Of a DNA stretch of 64,000 bases, positions 1 to 12,093 are shown in pieces. Origin of the DNA: Papaver somniferum (lineage: Eukaryota > Streptophyta > Magnoliopsida > Ranunculales > Papaveraceae). The stretch is taken from positions 142,187,112 to 142,251,111 of the forward strand of contig NC_039359.1 in assembly GCF_003573695.1 (NCBI RefSeq), written 5' to 3'. Position 1 is the stretch's first letter, and every line of letters begins with the position of its first letter. The translations under genes and the position numbers were made by a program. The notes under the pieces were generated by a model, which was not told where the DNA came from, did no database searches, and saw only the letters and a list, made by a program, of their open reading frames with translations.

Positions 1-334
1 TGACTTTGTAACGATCTGTCACTTCCACAAACTTGAAAAAAGCTTGTAACTCATAGAACCAATCCATTAATTCTTCAATTATGAAACTCCCATTGAAGTT
101 ATAAATAACTTTGTTCAACTTATATTTCGGGATAAAGACCCGTAACAACTTTGTCCAGAATTTAGACATTTATCCTCGGTCCATCTCTTCTCTTGTTCAT
201 CGTCAAGTGAATCATCCTCATAACTGTCAACTTGCAATAAAAAAGTATTTTTGTTGTCATCACCAAGAAAACTTTCATGTTATTTCTTCTTTTTCAATGC
301 ATTTTATATGTCTTCTGGAATATTATCATTAAAT
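1..334. other. Unassigned flank of the DUF295 pseudogene
   Basis: AT-rich DNA with no convincing coding pattern. It probably continues the decayed gene that starts near 335, but I cannot align it to the intact copy at 20.6-21.9 kb. Confidence 0.3.
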
Positions 335-1330
335 ACAAAAGAATCATCCAATTTATAAATATCTACATCCGGATTTTTCACTAGTAAAAGCTTTTCATTG
401 CACTCCACCAAACAACTTGGATAAAAACCTATACTGATTTTTTCAAGGATTTCGAAATTACTTGCCAACTGGAATCACCTTTTTTCATTAAAAACCCTAA
501 TATTCTATTATAATCTAAGAAGTAGAAGCTTTATTATAGAAAACATGGTTGTTAATACACGTCATAAAAGTTTTCTTTATATGCAATATATTGTCCTCAG
601 TACGGCAATACCTACTTCATAGCCGAATCTATGAATAGTCCAACCAACTGCACTCAGAACCAAGTCCTCACCAATTGGAGATAACAAAAACCACACGACC
701 ATTCACAATTGATTCCCCACAAAATGGAGATGTCAATCACCAAATAATAATGAGAAGTTGGCACCAACGAAAATGACATTCCACCAAGTACATGATTATC
801 AGGTAAATCTGGAAGATGAATTATCGCTTTTGTGAAAGATTGTAGCATAATACAGTTTTTTTCCTGTTAGACAGAAAAATACATCAATTTTTTAAAAAAC
901 AAATTGTAACACCTATAAGCAATTGATCGGACAGTTTCATGAGACATTTTTCATTATTATGTATTGGGTCTATAATATTGCATATAGTCTCTTCATTATC
1001 TTCAAAGATAGAAGTCAGTCATGGAGTTAAATATGTAGTTGTTGTGGTCCTTGAAGAAGACGATATTCGATTCAATGCGGGGAGATATGTAGAATTTTTT
1101 TTGTAGGCTAAACAACAGTAAATATAATCCACTAGATGGAGAAATCTCGTTATCTCCTTTTACTGTTATTAAGAAAATCCATTTTCGTAACGTTTCTAAT
1201 TATCTTCTACTATTTAACCTGCTCATATTCTCCTCCTCTATACTGGATTCAGTTGTATCTAGGCTTACTACAAAATATGTTATGCTTCTCCTTTTTCTAG
1301 CAGCATGCGTACCACACACAATATAGTTGT
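335..1330 (-). pseudogene. Decayed copy of an F-box/DUF295 gene
   Basis: This is a degenerate relative of the intact DUF295 gene at 20656-21889, on the same strand. Matching segments occur in the same order. Around 654-848 the frame reads FTKAIIHLPDLPDNHVLGGM, against FTKAMIFLPDFPDNYVLGGM in the intact gene. Around 1200-1330 the N-terminal region (a run of Arg/Lys, then a DTT motif) matches the intact leader. The stretch at 340-440 matches the C-terminal part at DNA level (Arg/Asp-rich, then the 'CDDKLLLV' region). Frameshifts and stops break it throughout. The two copies look like tandem duplicates now separated by the 17.5 kb retrotransposon at 1599-19161. Confidence 0.8.
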
Positions 1331-1593
1331 TGTTGCATAGGATTGCATCACCTATACAAAATAAAAAAAGTCTCTTAATGATTCCTAAGTAGTAACACGA
1401 GCAGAAGAAGAGGAAGAGAATATTTGAAAGTGAGTCGAAATGCACATTACAAGGATTGGTTCATTGAGCATAATGGATTTGGCATTCATTTAGTATCAAA
1501 TTTCAGGCCGACCCAAGGTCATAAAAAGAAGTTGGATCTTAATTTATTTTAATTTAAAAATTTAACAACAACCACAGTGTACGTCCTTGCATA

Positions 1594-1598
1594 CCATG
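1594..1598. repeat. Target-site duplication CCATG, left copy
   Basis: CCATG directly precedes the TG of the left LTR and matches 19162-19166 after the right LTR. This 5 bp duplication fixes the outer element's boundaries. Confidence 0.92.
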
Positions 1599-2015
1599 TG
1601 TGGGTGCAGAATATCGCACACTCATTAGTTACTCGAATTAATATGATGTCACTAAGTCACGATAAAAGTGTGAGGATCTATGCGTCAACAAAGAATCTGT
1701 GCGGCAATATAAATGTCCAAGCGACTCTGACGCACGTCAGATCCGAAAATAGGGGCTTTATTAGCTGTCCTCCACTATGTAATTTCCTATAAAAAGGACC
1801 AACCACCATTGTAAAGAGAGAGATCTTTTTGGTGAGCTAAGGATAGAGTTTTAAGAGAGAGGGTGTTATTTGTTTCTCAAGTTAGGGTTTCCTCATATCT
1901 CATTTGTATTTGTTCTAAGTTTTTAATAATAGATCTTGAGTTTTTCATCAATGGTTTCGTAGTTTATTTGATAGATTATCATTAGCGTGTAGTTGTGGGA
2001 TTTCCTGCAACTACA
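1599..2015 (+). repeat. Left (5') LTR of the Tat-like element
   Basis: A 417 bp LTR beginning TGTGGGTGCA and ending CAACTACA, matching 18689-19161. Relative to the right copy it lacks about 56 bp just after 'GAATTAATATG'. A TATA box (TATAAAAAGG) sits at 1788-1797, so the U3/R boundary is probably near 1820. Confidence 0.93.
1788..1797 (+). promoter_or_regulatory. TATA box in the left LTR
   Basis: TATAAAAAGG lies upstream of a conserved stretch containing AGAGAGAGATC. The same motif is at 18934-18943 in the right LTR. It is the expected RNA polymerase II promoter of the retroelement. Confidence 0.6.
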
Positions 2016-2033
2016 TTTTGGCGCTAGAATACA
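2016..2033 (+). other. Primer-binding site of the Tat-like element
   Basis: TTTTGGCGCTAGAAT follows the left LTR directly. TGGCGC is the usual opening of tRNA primer-binding sites in Tat/Athila-type elements. I cannot name the primer tRNA from the sequence alone. Confidence 0.65.
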
Positions 2034-2263
2034 ACTTGGATGATATACCATGTTGGTGATTTTCATTGAAAAAAGCGTTTAAAAATATTCTTAGTTTCTC
2101 ATCGTTTCATCATCAATCTTTGCGTGTTCTAGAAGTTTAGATCTGAAAAATGTAACCAAAAGTTTTCATCTCAGAAAAATAATTTCAATAAGCGTCTTTT
2201 CGGTTCTTTATAGAGTACTTTTTCTTTTGTCAAGAGAAGATATTGTTACAGGAATAACAGATA

Positions 2264-4498
2264 GTGAGACAAGCATTAACAGGAGAAAACGCAACACCAG
2301 TTAGAAGGAACATGAGAATTGCAGGAAGAAGGAGAGGCGAACACACAGAATCTTCAAGGATGGGCGTAAGAAATAACCAGAATAGAGAAGTTCAATCTCA
2401 GATCCTGCAGGTAGAAGAGCAAAACAACCGCAGGAATTATGATGAGGTAAGTGTTCACACTACAGATACAGATACAACGGATGAAAATGAACAACGAACT
2501 GGAGAATAAGGACTAGCAGAAGAAAATTAGGATAATATGACGATAGAAGAGATTCGACAAAGATTAGTTGAAGAAAGGAGAAGAGAAGAAGAAGCGCGTG
2601 CGAACTTGACGCGTCAGAATGATGAATTAAGAGAAGAAAATAACAGGTTGCTAGAGCTGAGGTCACAAACCACATCATGGACAACACGTGCAAGCTCAAG
2701 ATCAAGGACAAGTAGGAGCACATCGGGACGTAGTAGATCTAACCGCAGGGATAACAGACAAGAGCAACCACTAGATAACATTGTTGAGAATTTTCAGGTA
2801 GGAGATAATATGCAGGAAGGGCGTGGTCATAATCGCATGGAACATCAGCTGGTGGAGGACCGATACATACAACAAGGCGAATATCATCGCGTGGAAAGAG
2901 ATCACAGGGGAAATCGACATGCACAACATGGCAAAAATGACCGCATATATTATGACCAGGAAGATGAAAGTGATGAGGAACAGGGAAGGATAATAATACA
3001 AGGAAGAGAAATGCTGCGAAATCAACACGACCAGGCAGAAGAACATAAAAGACGTAGCGAAATACGGCGAAATACAAGAAATGAAAGGAATGAAAGAGAT
3101 AGACACAGACGAAGAAGAGAGGAGGCGGAAGAACAATAACTACAAGAGGCATTGCGTCAAAGTAGGCATGACAACAGAGTAAGACAAGCAAGATTTGAGA
3201 GACCCATGCAACAAGATCAGACCATGAATGAAATAATCTTAAGAGAATTGGTAGAAGTAAGAGCGGTGATGACATCACGAAGAGATGAAGGAAGGCGGCA
3301 ATTGTATGAAGCCATAAAAGAAGTAGGAAAATCACCATTCGCAAGGCAGATACAAATGGCAGCAGTACCATCTAAATGCACTCTACCTGTCTTTACTAAT
3401 ATTTTTGATGGAATCACATGTGCAGTGCAACATATAAAGGCGTACATCAGATTTTTATTGTTATGGGAAGATAACGATGCGGTTCTATGTAAGTATTTTC
3501 CTCCCAGTTTAACAGGAGAGGCGTTACAATGGTTCGAAGGGTTACCAATGGGAAAAATAAGATCATTCAATCATCTCCATAGTATTTTCTTAGGAGCATA
3601 CATCAGTAACAACATGTTGCAGCCAAGAAGTGAAAAAATATTCAGCTTAAGGAGAAGGACCAATGAAAGCTTGCATAACCTAACCACACGTTGGAGGACC
3701 ATGTGTAGTGAGATGGCTGAAAGGGTAGATGAGATAAATTTCATCTTGGCTTTCATTAACGCACTTTTTCTAACAGATTTGTTGTATATGCAGATATTCA
3801 GGATAAAAGATACCATTACTATGACAAAGCTGCGCGAATTTCAAGAAGAATACATTGCTCTTGAAGAAAAACAAAGAGATATGGAATCTTATCCAGTTGC
3901 GGTTACAAACATCAATGAAGGGAATGAAAGTCTAATACCAAGAACAACAAATGCGGTCGCAAGAACATCCCAAGGGAGTCAAGAAAAGACAGTAGTGGAG
4001 GATAAGCAAAAGCAGGTAGCAATGAGCAGTAGAGATCAAGAAATGTATGAAAATGAATATATAGAAAGACAATATAACAATCAAGCAAGCAATAACAAAA
4101 TTCCCAGGTATGAAAACCAAGCATATGGATACGGAGGACAAAAAAGATATTACAACCAAGGACCAGGTGGAAACAACAGAGTTTATGAAGAAATCAAAAT
4201 GTCGCACCTGAACACAGCAATAGATAAGATTTGGTAGGCGGTAATTTTGATGGAAGAAATACCTACATCCCCAAATCTAGGACAAGAGCTACCGTCAGGA
4301 AGAAAAAGTAGAGCATTTTGTGTGTATCGTCGCTTCCAAGGTCACAACACTAACAACTGTCGAAATATTCAAAGAATCATACTAAAAATGATTGATCAAG
4401 GAAAATTAAATCATTTCTTGGCCACACAACCACAAAACCTACCACCACCACCAGAGGCCAGATATCAGGAATGGAGGCAGGAAAGAAAACGTATGTAA
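2264..4498 (+). pseudogene. gag: gag of the Tat-like element, broken by stops
   Basis: One reading frame continues through 2264-2509, 2537-3139, 3152-4237 and 4247-4498, split only by in-frame stops near 2507, 2528, 3137 and 4235. The N-terminal half is very charged and coiled-coil-like (Arg/Glu-rich). The part at about 3400-3790 has the retrotransposon gag (capsid) signature, including LTGEALQWFEGLP and a following LHNLTTRWR region. Near 4320 a degenerate zinc-knuckle-like motif reads CVYRRFQGHNTNNC; related elements normally have His where the first Arg stands. No ATG is clear near 2264 and the true start may lie upstream. The capsid would package element RNA; this copy cannot make a full-length protein. 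Confidence 0.85.
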
Positions 4499-5150
4499 TA
4501 GAAGTGGGAGCGAATGCAAAGAACTTATCCTGCAATTCGATCATTCATTCATATATAAATATTGAAGATTTCCATGATAATGTATTAAGCCGCGTATACG
4601 CTAGAGATGATGAAGGGAAGGAGATATTCAACCTGGCAAAGGTGTCAAAACTCAAGGACTGGCAAAAGAAACCAATCACATTCAGTGCGGAAGAAGTACC
4701 AGGAGGAGGAGAGTTACATGAAATCCCATTGGTAGTTAAGTTGGAAATCATACCCAAATCAGAAATGGAAGGAGAAGAAGACAGTGATGCAGACGCATGG
4801 GCAATAAATAGGATATTGATCGATTCAGGCAGCTCAGTAGATATACTATTTTATCATGCGTACAAGACCTTGGGTGGAAAGGATGAAGAACTAATACCTT
4901 CAACTTAAAAAATCTACTAGTTCAATGGATCAGTTAATAAGCCAAAAGGAGAAGTCACCATGCGGATTCCACTCAAGACTATGCCTACTGAAATAATTTT
5001 TTGTGTTGTCGACGTTGAATCTCCATATAATGCCTTGATAGGAAGGCCATGGTTACACAATATTCTGGTGGTAGCATCTACATATCATCAGTGCATCAAA
5101 TTTCCACTACCCCAAGGAGTAGGAGTAATCAGAGGAGATACCGCCGAAGC
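4471..5150 (+). pseudogene. Retropepsin-type aspartic protease segment
   Basis: The frame is +1 relative to gag and overlaps its end. It holds the active-site motif LIDSGSSVDILF near 4815-4850 and the late 'ALIGRPWLH' motif near 5030-5057, the standard pair for Ty3/gypsy proteases. Stops near 4906 and 4916 separate the two halves. The protease would mature Gag and Pol. After 'GVIRGD' the homology ends and the sequence jumps towards the integrase tail, so the junction of the internal deletion is between about 5150 and 5370. Confidence 0.85.
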
Positions 5151-5369
5151 GAAATTTTGTAATGGAATTGATATTGAGAAGAATGAAGAACACGCTAGTA
5201 AAAGAAGAAACTGGAAAGATGCAGCAAAACAGGAGAAACGCAGAGACAGGTTGATGGTTGATGTAGTAACCAAGGAAAAAGAAATGGATATTGAAGCAAC
5301 AATGATGAAAAGCAAAGATGCAACTAGGAAGATCTACGCCAAGGCGGAAATATCCGCATCAAGCAATGA

Positions 5370-5607
5370 CCATAACGGACATGTGAAACAAGGAAAATTC
5401 AAGTCAGGGGAGCTAGTGTTGCGTATAATGCCGCCCTACAAGAAAGGTGAAGATGGGAAACAGAAAAGTGTTTGGGATGGACCATATGTTATAAAGAAGG
5501 ACACAGGAGGTGGAATGTATGAATTAATGGATAATGATGGAAAAAGCATAGGGAAAATGCTTGATCAGCTTTGGAACCATAAATACCTGCAGAAGTACTA
5601 CAGTTAG
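5370..5607 (+). pseudogene. Integrase C-terminal tail left after loss of RT, RNase H and integrase core
   Basis: Residues of the form GELVLR...WDGPYVI...G.YEL...WNHKYLQKYY are the usual C-terminal end of Ty3/gypsy integrase. The frame is shared with the protease half at 4960 and the end at 5607 is a normal stop. No YxDD reverse transcriptase motif, RNase H or HHCC/DDE integrase segment lies between protease and this tail. About 3 kb of pol has therefore been lost, in frame, giving a protease-integrase-tail fusion. Confidence 0.8.
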
Positions 5608-6208
5608 GAGATGCAGCAACGTAGTAGTGGATAGTATATGTCAAGTTGCATAATCTAAGATATGTTAAAAAGTAGTTATTATGTAGGCGAATAAGTGAAG
5701 AAGGAAGAAATTAATGTATGAATTGAAGATATGAATGATAATGAAAAACTTACTTGTTCAAAATCGAATACTTCATAAAAAGATACAAGTAGAAGAACGA
5801 GGAAACAATAAGACCTCAATAGGAGGCAATAAAAATTAAAACCTCTAACAAGGGAGGCTAGGCATCCAATCGTGGCGTGCACCCTAGTTCGCATAATTGC
5901 AAGAGGCAGCGATAAGACCTAAAACACGTCATGGTTGGGGAAAACCTAGAAAGCATGACTCGGGAGAAAGCCACACCATCCTTGGGACATGAGTCATGGA
6001 GAATTGGGGCGAAACAAAAGCCTATCCAGCAGAGACTCCTTAGTCGAAAGACTAAGGTACTAAGCTCTCTCCTAAGGAGTGCAGAAACTCGATCAGGGCG
6101 CCGCGGTACACGGTTGAGTTAAGGGTGCCTGAGGCGTCTGGAGCGTACCTGGCCTTCCTTGACAAGTCCTGACTATGATGCACTCGGCCCCAAAGAAACC
6201 CCACTAGG
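5608..6208 (+). other. Untranslated region of the Tat-like element, left of the nested insertion
   Basis: No coding signal. It includes a GC-richer block (5930-6208) typical of the long 3' region of such elements, and it resumes at 14498 after the nested insertion. Confidence 0.6.
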
Positions 6209-6213
6209 GTGTG
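6209..6213. repeat. Target-site duplication GTGTG, left copy
   Basis: GTGTG precedes the nested element and recurs at 14493-14497. Confidence 0.9.
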
Positions 6214-8592
6214 TGAAAAAGCGGGGGTCTAATAACACCACCCAATATTTCGCTTAGCAATCTGTATGGACTAACTCCAAAATACTTTGCTAGAGAATAA
6301 ACTACACAGTCAGACTCAATCTAGATAAAATTATCTCAAGGAGTTAATATCTCTCTTGATTTGATTTTTACTCAAGATAAAAACAATAGCGAGTCTTTAT
6401 CAAATACAAGGAATAACTTGGACGGTACCAAAGACCAATGTCCAAGTATCAATCAATATCAATCAACAACCAAAGGTTGGATTTCCAATTGATGATCACG
6501 AACGCACAACCTGTATTATTTTAATTATATAAAATATAATGCAAAAGAAATAACACATACACCAGAAGTTTTGTTAACGAGGAAACCGCAAATGCAGAAA
6601 AACCCCGGGACCTAGTCAAGATTGAATACACACTGTATTAAGCCGCTACAGACACTAGCCTACTCCAAGCTAACTTCGGACTGGACTATAGTTGAACCCC
6701 AATCAGTATCCCACCGATCCAAGGTAAAGTTATACTCCTACGCCTCTGATCCGAGCAGGATACTGCGACCCAAAACCAAGAGTTGCTGCAACCCAAAATC
6801 GCAGACTTGATAATAAACAAATCTGTCTCACATAGAAAAGTCTATCTAAAGATAAATCTGTCTCCCACAGATAAACCATAGGTTTTGTTCCATTTTAAGA
6901 TATAAAATCAAGGTGAACATGAACCAATTGATAATCCGGTCTTATATTACCGAAGAACAACCTAGATTAATCAATCACCTCTCTACAATCCTTCCTGACT
7001 ACACAGGCGGTTTGTCGAGGAATCACAAACAGTGAGACGAAGACGTTGTGACTTCTTTATCTTGCCTATCGGAGAACTCTCACGATCTCAATCCAATCAA
7101 TCGATTGTCCTCGTACGATAGAAGATGCAAGATCAGATCACACAACTACGATAAAAGTAGTATCGGTCTGGCTTCACAATCCCAATGAAGTCTTTAAGTC
7201 GTTAACCTAGTTTTAGAGAAGAAAACCAAAGGTTAAAGGAGAATCGACTCTAGCGAGCGCACTAGTATCACACAGACGTGTGGGGATTAGTTTTGCACAA
7301 TGCTAGATGTCTCCTTTATATAGCCTTCAAATCAGGATTTTTCCTTAGTTACAAAGAAATCCATATTCACCATTAGATGAAAACCTGATTTAGATTCAAG
7401 CTAATATTTCTCAACCGTTAGATCAAAAACTTAGCTTGTCACACACACTTGGGTAGATGTTTACTGGGTTTGTGAAAACCATGCCCAAATGTGTACGTAT
7501 ATGTTGGTTCAACATAGTAACCCAAAAGGTTAACCATATGAGCATTTCATATTGACCTTGTTCTTCTTCACCATAACTAGTTCAATTGACTCAAATTAAC
7601 TAGTTAAAGAGTTGTTCAATTGCTATGAGATCTTATGTAACTACACAAGACACAATTGAAACATAGATGATTCAATTTGATTGAATCGGCTCATGAACAT
7701 TATAGCCACGGTTTGCATAAAGCATTCCTTAGTAATTTAATGTTTCATGTTCAGAGCACATCTTTAGATCATAACCTCTTAAGTTCACAAACAAGTTCTC
7801 GGACTTAAGTAAACCGGTTGAGTTTTCCAAACTCAGCAGAAATTCTCGGAAAGAGAACTTCCGCCAGTTCGCGGACTTAGCACACAAATGAGTTTTGGAA
7901 AATCCAGTAGAAATTCTCGGTCAAGAACTTTCGATAGTTCGTGGACTGAGTCTGCGGACTGGGTTCGCGGACTTGGCAAGCCAATTCCACAATCCTTCCG
8001 ATTTCTCTTGATCAACAAAGTTCGAAAACTTCGGTTCAAGGAATACATGGTTATGTAATCTAAACTCTCATTTCAATCATTGAGACATTCTCAGAGGACG
8101 CTATGTAGCCGTTATTCACAGACCGATTCACGTCTTAGCAATTCTCAAATTGATTGAAACTTTTCATGACTTGCGTCACTAGGTGAAGATAAACTTGATC
8201 AAAGTGAAACGCTTTACCAACACATGATTTCGAGATATAGATAGGAGAGATATACTCGGCTCGAAATATCAAATGTGTATGATCCAGTCTATATAGCATA
8301 CGACTTTTGTCTCATAAGAAGTAAGAGATAAAAGAGATAGACTTTTGAGTGATAGATAAGTTCAAGTCTCCACATACCTTTTTGTTGATGAAGTTCCACG
8401 GTTCCTTGTATAGATCTTCGTCGTTGTATGATGAATCTCCATGAAGTCCTTGAGCTCAACTACACTTTTCTATCCTAGTCCGAGACTTAGCTATGTAGGC
8501 TAGAAATCAAGACTCATAGTTTTGATCACTAACATTGATAAACATGCTTGAGATAGCAACGCATACGAGGTCGACCGAGCTATGCTCTAACA
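6214..8592 (-). repeat. Left LTR (element's 3' LTR) of the nested element
   Basis: A 2379 bp copy of 12094-14492; on the plus strand it runs TGAAAAAGCG to CTCTAACA. By eye the copies differ by a few percent plus small indels, so the insertion is fairly recent. It contains internal direct repeats around the motif TTCGCGGACTT (7795-7975). Confidence 0.92.
7315..7322 (-). promoter_or_regulatory. TATA box in the left LTR of the nested element
   Basis: The minus strand reads TATATAAAGGAGAC; the same motif is at 13215-13222. It is the likely LTR promoter. Confidence 0.55.
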
Positions 8593-10375
8593 ATCTTCCC
8601 ATTTGTCAATTTTAGCGAAAAACTATTAATACATATGTAATACAAAAAAGATAAACTTTAGTGGCTCATATTCCATAGTCTAATCTTCAATGTTCCCTGA
8701 AATCTTCGTCCTTCCAAGTACTCCAATGATCCTAAAGGTTGTAAGTTTAGCATCACCGTTGTTGAAGATCCGTAGCTATAACAATGAGAGAAATCGAGAT
8801 TCTCGATCATTATTATAGAGTGTCATAGTATTATTATGTAACATCAAAGTCCAATTGTATCACGAATTTAACAATAATACTACGGTGATAAGTATCACTC
8901 CCCCTTAGTCAATACTCCATCTCAATCATGGAAACCACTCCCCCTTACACAATGATCCGAAAACCACATGTATTTGTAGTGTGAACTACAATATTTCTCC
9001 CCCTTTTTTTCAATAAAATTGGAAAAGGTACAAGAACGGGATCATAATGAAATTTCCACAAGAGACATTTCATAGACTAAAAGAAAAATACATACCAACT
9101 TAATTTAGATGCAATCATAAAGACGAAGCTAAATGCATTCATCAAGGAGTTTTAAGATACAAGATAACTCCTATAAAATTCCACAGTCGCACACCCCGCA
9201 AGATATTACCTTTAAGCACAAGTTCAAAAGAACTCTGTCCCATTTGATGTCATTCCCGAAAGAACAACAAAAGCGACCTTAATTTTGAAAGAAAAGAATG
9301 ATTTTTTTTTTAATTGGACACCAAAAACTATAGAAATGATTTTCTATATCCAAAACTCAACCAAATTAATCACAAGAAAACCCATTCTTAATTTAATTGG
9401 AATACGCAACTAAATCAATCCACAAAAGTGATCAATTTAATTGAAGGTGCTCAACATAAGTAAACTTACGGAGCTACGACTAAAGTAATCATACCGAGAT
9501 GACTAACTTAATCGTTCACATACTTAACATAAGGAAATCCTTACGGAATATACGACTACATTAGCCAATAGAACATGATTTATATAGCCGTTCATATACT
9601 CAACACAAGAACTTGTGGAATATATGAAAACTCAACTAGACTAATTACAAGAGAACTTATAATTAATCTAATTGGAATACAAACAACCAAACTCATCACA
9701 AAAGTAATCAATTTAATTGTCAAAGAATTTGCTCGACAAAAGAAGACTTTGGGAGCAAACAACTAAATAACCAATCAAGATGATTAATTTAGTTCAAGAA
9801 TGCTCAACATATAGCATCTTATGAAACAACCAACAAGGCCAATATTAATCGACATAGTTGTAAGGTGCTCAACATAAGACACACCATGGAGCCTTCACGG
9901 TAAAACATAACAAAATGGATCAATGAAGATCAATACCGTGGATAACATACAAGGATCTATTCTATTTTCCACCATAACGACATAATAGACTTTATCCTTG
10001 TCGAACAAAAGATTTTATCCTATTTTCCATCAAATACATGACTGCATAGGCATAACTTTTGTATTTGTCAAAAATCCATTCGTCCTTTCATCAATATGAA
10101 TACCAATTCATGAACGACTTTACTTTTGACAGCATATGGGACCTTCAAGTTCACGGACGCAAACAATACATATCCCATAATCAAATTGCAATATCACAAA
10201 ATCATAACGATCAATACTGCAATAACATCATCCTCCAAATATTTTTAGAATTTAATACCAATAAACGTAAAAAAAATAACATAAGAAGATGAAAAAAAAA
10301 TTTGTTATGTGTAGTCACAATCATCGCTATTGAAAGCATTAGTTATTATTCCAACTAACCCAAAAAGAAGACGTA
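8593..10375 (-). other. Non-coding 3' interior of the nested element
   Basis: Next to the left LTR the minus strand is purine-rich (ATGGGAAGAT), a probable polypurine tract. Additional GGGGGAG-type tracts lie at about 8895-9010. From 9350 to 9850 imperfect repeats centred on 'CTCAACATAAG' and 'TAATTTAATTG' recur. A similar layout is seen at 60530-61400 in the element at the right end of the window. No coding region is visible. Confidence 0.6.
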
Positions 10376-12027
10376 CTAGGCATTAATGAACTTTTCCAAA
10401 GTTTCTTCAGATAACTCCTTCTCGTTACTGAAAAGTCCATTGACAAAGGGATCATTCAACTCCTCCAAATCTTTTGAAAACATTATCAATTTACTGAGTT
10501 CCTTTTATAGTTTTCGTACACTGTTTGTAGATTGAGACATCATTCATTAATAGTGAATTATATCATCTAAGGATGCAGCGATCCGAGATTTTAAGCTGTT
10601 TCTTTTGCTGATGAAATCTTTTACCAGATTCCTGAAATTTTCATCACTTTGATAAGAAGACAAGAACCAATTTAAGGGAGTATTTTTACCATTAATTGTA
10701 GTCTTCACTTTCTTCAAACTTGTGGAGGAAATCCCAGTACATCGACGTATGTTAGCTTCCAGAGTTACGTTCTTGCTTGTGCTGCATCTAGTGGGAACAG
10801 AAATTTTTTGTGATTCTCCGTTTGCGAACGACTAAAACCCTGGACAAACAAAAGCTTTTGTATTTTTAGATATATATATAGATAAAAACAAAATAATAAC
10901 CAAAAATACACTCCTTGAGCCAAAAAGACGCAAATCCCCATTTTCTCAAGACAAACATGGGGACGCGAACGTCTAGGGTTAGGTAGAAATTATGGGACCA
11001 AAAAGTTCCCCTTGTTTATCCCATAGTGACTTTCTATGAGCAGAGATTCGTCTTCTTTTGTTCCTGAAGGGGCTTGTCACATAGGACTTGCTACAGTTAT
11101 AAATAGGAAAGGACAATGAGCATTCCGTAGTAACAAACGTTTCTTTAGACTCAAATTCTTCAACTTGCGAGTGTCCTTGAGGAATGAGCCGGAGATTATC
11201 TCTGAAACTGTCTAAATAATCTCCCTTATTCCTGGAAACACAATTAGAACCAATATTATAGACTTTGGACTTGTACGGTACAAGATTCCACACAACTTAT
11301 CTGTGAAGTTGATCTAACTCACCATTAATTATCTTTTTCCAAGAGAATTGTTTAGAGTTGTATCAACATTTTCTGGTTCTAATTGAGAAGAATAACAACC
11401 AACTTGAAGTTCTCCTTTTGTTCTGATAGTAGAGTTTACTCCTCCTTTAGAAACGATAGACGACACACAAAGTGGAGAATCTCCTAGCACATGTAGAAAA
11501 AGACCACAACGACTGTCACTACACCATTGAAGTGAAGAGGTAGAACACAGGGCAAGGTTACTCATATTATGAGTGCTTTTCTGTTTGGAATTTCCTAACA
11601 GAATTGTATGTCCTTTTTGAGTAACACAAGGTTGTAAAGTATTCTTGCAAGAATTACTTGCAGCCTCCAGACTCCTTAAAAAAGACATACAGGCTTGTTG
11701 AGGATGATTCGATGAGCATCTAAATAAGTCAGACCCTTGACATTTGTCTGATTGGTTCCTAGTCACATCAGTTTTCTCAACAAGCGATCGTTGAACATTA
11801 TCTGAATGGTGACAATTCTTTAGAAAAGAACAACTGGATTCTCTCGGATTCAATGAGAGACTCTTATTGGATATCAAATCCTTAAGAGTTGCAATTTCTG
11901 TAACAAAACCAGAATAGATCCGGATTTGTTCTTCCAATCTCTTTTGAAGAGTAACCAGTTTATCATACTTTTTCTTGCGGTTGTTTTTCAAACCTGGTGA
12001 AACGTTAATTGAGACTTTATGGTCCAT
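10376..12027 (-). pseudogene. Decayed ORF of the nested element (coiled-coil protein of unknown function)
   Basis: The longest intact piece is 11329-12027 (232 aa), starting at an ATG 50 bp inside the primer-binding site. Its N-terminus is basic (NNRKKKYDKL) and then coiled-coil-like; the middle is rich in Ser and Cys. A second piece, 10979-11293, and a C-terminal piece ending near 10376 (reading KDFISKRNSLKSRIAASLDD, later SEETLEKFINA and a stop) suggest one original frame of about 500 codons, now broken by stops and frameshifts. I recognise no enzyme motif; it could be a gag-like or regulatory protein of this non-autonomous family. Confidence 0.5.
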
Positions 12028-12079
12028 ATAGTCAGATCGCTACAAACACAGACTTTTGAGGTCTTAAACGTGTTTGCCT

Positions 12080-12093
12080 GCTCTGATACCAAT
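12080..12093 (-). other. Primer-binding site (initiator Met tRNA) of the nested element
   Basis: The minus strand reads ATTGGTATCAGAGC directly after the LTR; TGGTATCAGAGC is the standard complement of initiator-Met tRNA. It sets the element's orientation. Confidence 0.9.

Noticed and set aside
2460..3371. Long minus-strand frames opposite gag (for example 2739-3371)
   Set aside because: Their hydrophobic translation is the mirror of Arg/Glu-rich gag codons; the plus-strand gag frame explains the region.
8593..8620. Primer-binding site after the left LTR of the nested element
   Set aside because: The sequence there is not tRNA-like; the initiator-Met PBS lies at 12080-12093 on the other strand, so the element is minus and 8593 is its purine-tract side.
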